Of a DNA stretch of 6,318 bases, positions 5,931 through 6,318 are shown piece after piece. This stretch comes from Candidatus Kapaibacterium sp. (GTDB lineage: Bacteria > Bacteroidota > Ignavibacteria > Kapaibacteriales > UBA2268): NCBI GenBank assembly GCA_938038165.1, contig CALHRB010000343.1:1-6318 (forward strand), given 5' to 3'. Made by a program: the position numbers and the translations under genes. Below the pieces are notes generated by a model that had not been told where the DNA came from, made no database searches, and saw nothing but the letters and a program-made list of their open reading frames with translations. How positions within the stretch are numbered: the stretch's first letter is position 1; each line of letters begins with the position of its first letter.

Positions 5931-6318
5931 ATGAAGAAAAGTCAGGAAAAATTTACACTGAGCCGGACAAAAAGCATTAGGGGGTCAAGACGATTAGCTC
6001 GTGAAAAAGCTTTACAAATACTAACAGCCGTTGAAATATCCAATTCTGATTGGGATTCTATTTTTGATCATATTTTTTCAAGAGATTTTAATTTTGATGA
6101 TATTACCACCGAAAAAGATAAATTATTAACTCAACAAGAGATTCTCGAACTTGAGTCAGATATCCCAATTATTTGGAAAGAAGATGAAGTTGAATTTGCC
6201 AGACAGTTAATTGAATATACACTCAATTTGAAAGAAGAAACTCAATCATATATCAATGAAATAACAGAAAATTGGTCTTTGGAAAGAATTACTCTCATAG
6301 ATAAAATACTTATTGAAA
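5931..6318 (+). CDS. nusB: Transcription antitermination factor NusB, 5' part (3' end outside window)
   Basis: NusB pairs with NusE (ribosomal protein S10) on boxA RNA and supports antitermination and folding of rRNA transcripts. The frame from ATG 5931 is open to the window edge, giving 129 visible residues. The diagnostic N-terminal helix with its arginine-rich RNA-binding face is at 17-31 (RGSRRLAREKALQIL), followed by the ALQxLxAxE pattern. The later part, VEFARQLIEYTLNLKEETQSYINEITENWSLERITLIDKILIE, matches the NusB core: the F-x-R-x-L-x-x-x-T helix, the ENW turn and the start of the ID-x-x-ILxE helix. A polar N-terminal extension of about 16 residues and an acidic insert at about 50-85 make it longer than the compact ~140-residue form. 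There is no Shine-Dalgarno. The gene is divergent from mreB across 165 bases. The missing C-terminus should hold only the last helix or two. Confidence 0.92.
   Translation, partial: MKKSQEKFTLSRTKSIRGSRRLAREKALQILTAVEISNSDWDSIFDHIFSRDFNFDDITTEKDKLLTQQEILELESDIPIIWKEDEVEFARQLIEYTLNLKEETQSYINEITENWSLERITLIDKILIE

Noticed and set aside
1..6318. A previously undescribed multi-gene system, CRISPR array or mobile element
   Set aside because: Every sizeable frame belongs to a known family with housekeeping roles. There are no spaced direct repeats, transposase fragments or terminal inverted repeats that I can see.

Overview
The window is an AT-rich stretch of ordinary chromosomal housekeeping DNA from a rod-shaped, Gram-negative-type bacterium. 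Most genes lack a Shine-Dalgarno sequence (mreB, mreC, mreD, nusB and the CBS-domain transporter gene), and one good TAnnTTTG-type -7 box lies before mreB. Both points suggest the Bacteroidota / Ignavibacteriota-Chlorobiota group. This is an inference from style, not from a marker gene.

Layout: (1) 2-619, plus strand: the 3' two thirds of recO, cut by the left window edge. (2) 676-1950, plus strand: a CNNM/DUF21-CBS-CorC_HlyC membrane transporter whose reading frame extends upstream without any ATG, GTG or TTG that could supply its first membrane helix. (3) 1951-2153: a convergent gap carrying three consecutive stem-loops. (4) 3062-2154, minus strand: an alpha/beta hydrolase with a cysteine at the nucleophile elbow; it has the only clear Shine-Dalgarno site in the window. 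(5) 5765-3240, minus strand: mreB-mreC-mreD, the elongasome cytoskeleton operon, with a hairpin between mreB and mreC. PBP2 and RodA genes do not follow it here. (6) 5931-6318, plus strand: the 5' part of nusB, divergent from mreB and cut by the right edge.

Functionally, MreB filaments, MreC and MreD form the scaffold that guides side-wall peptidoglycan synthesis. NusB acts in transcription antitermination on rRNA operons, and RecO loads RecA at single-strand gaps. The transporter and hydrolase have no evident link to these pathways. I found no mobile element, CRISPR array, tRNA or rRNA, and no convincing new multi-gene system. The points most worth a second look are the start of the transporter gene and the structured convergent intergenic region.
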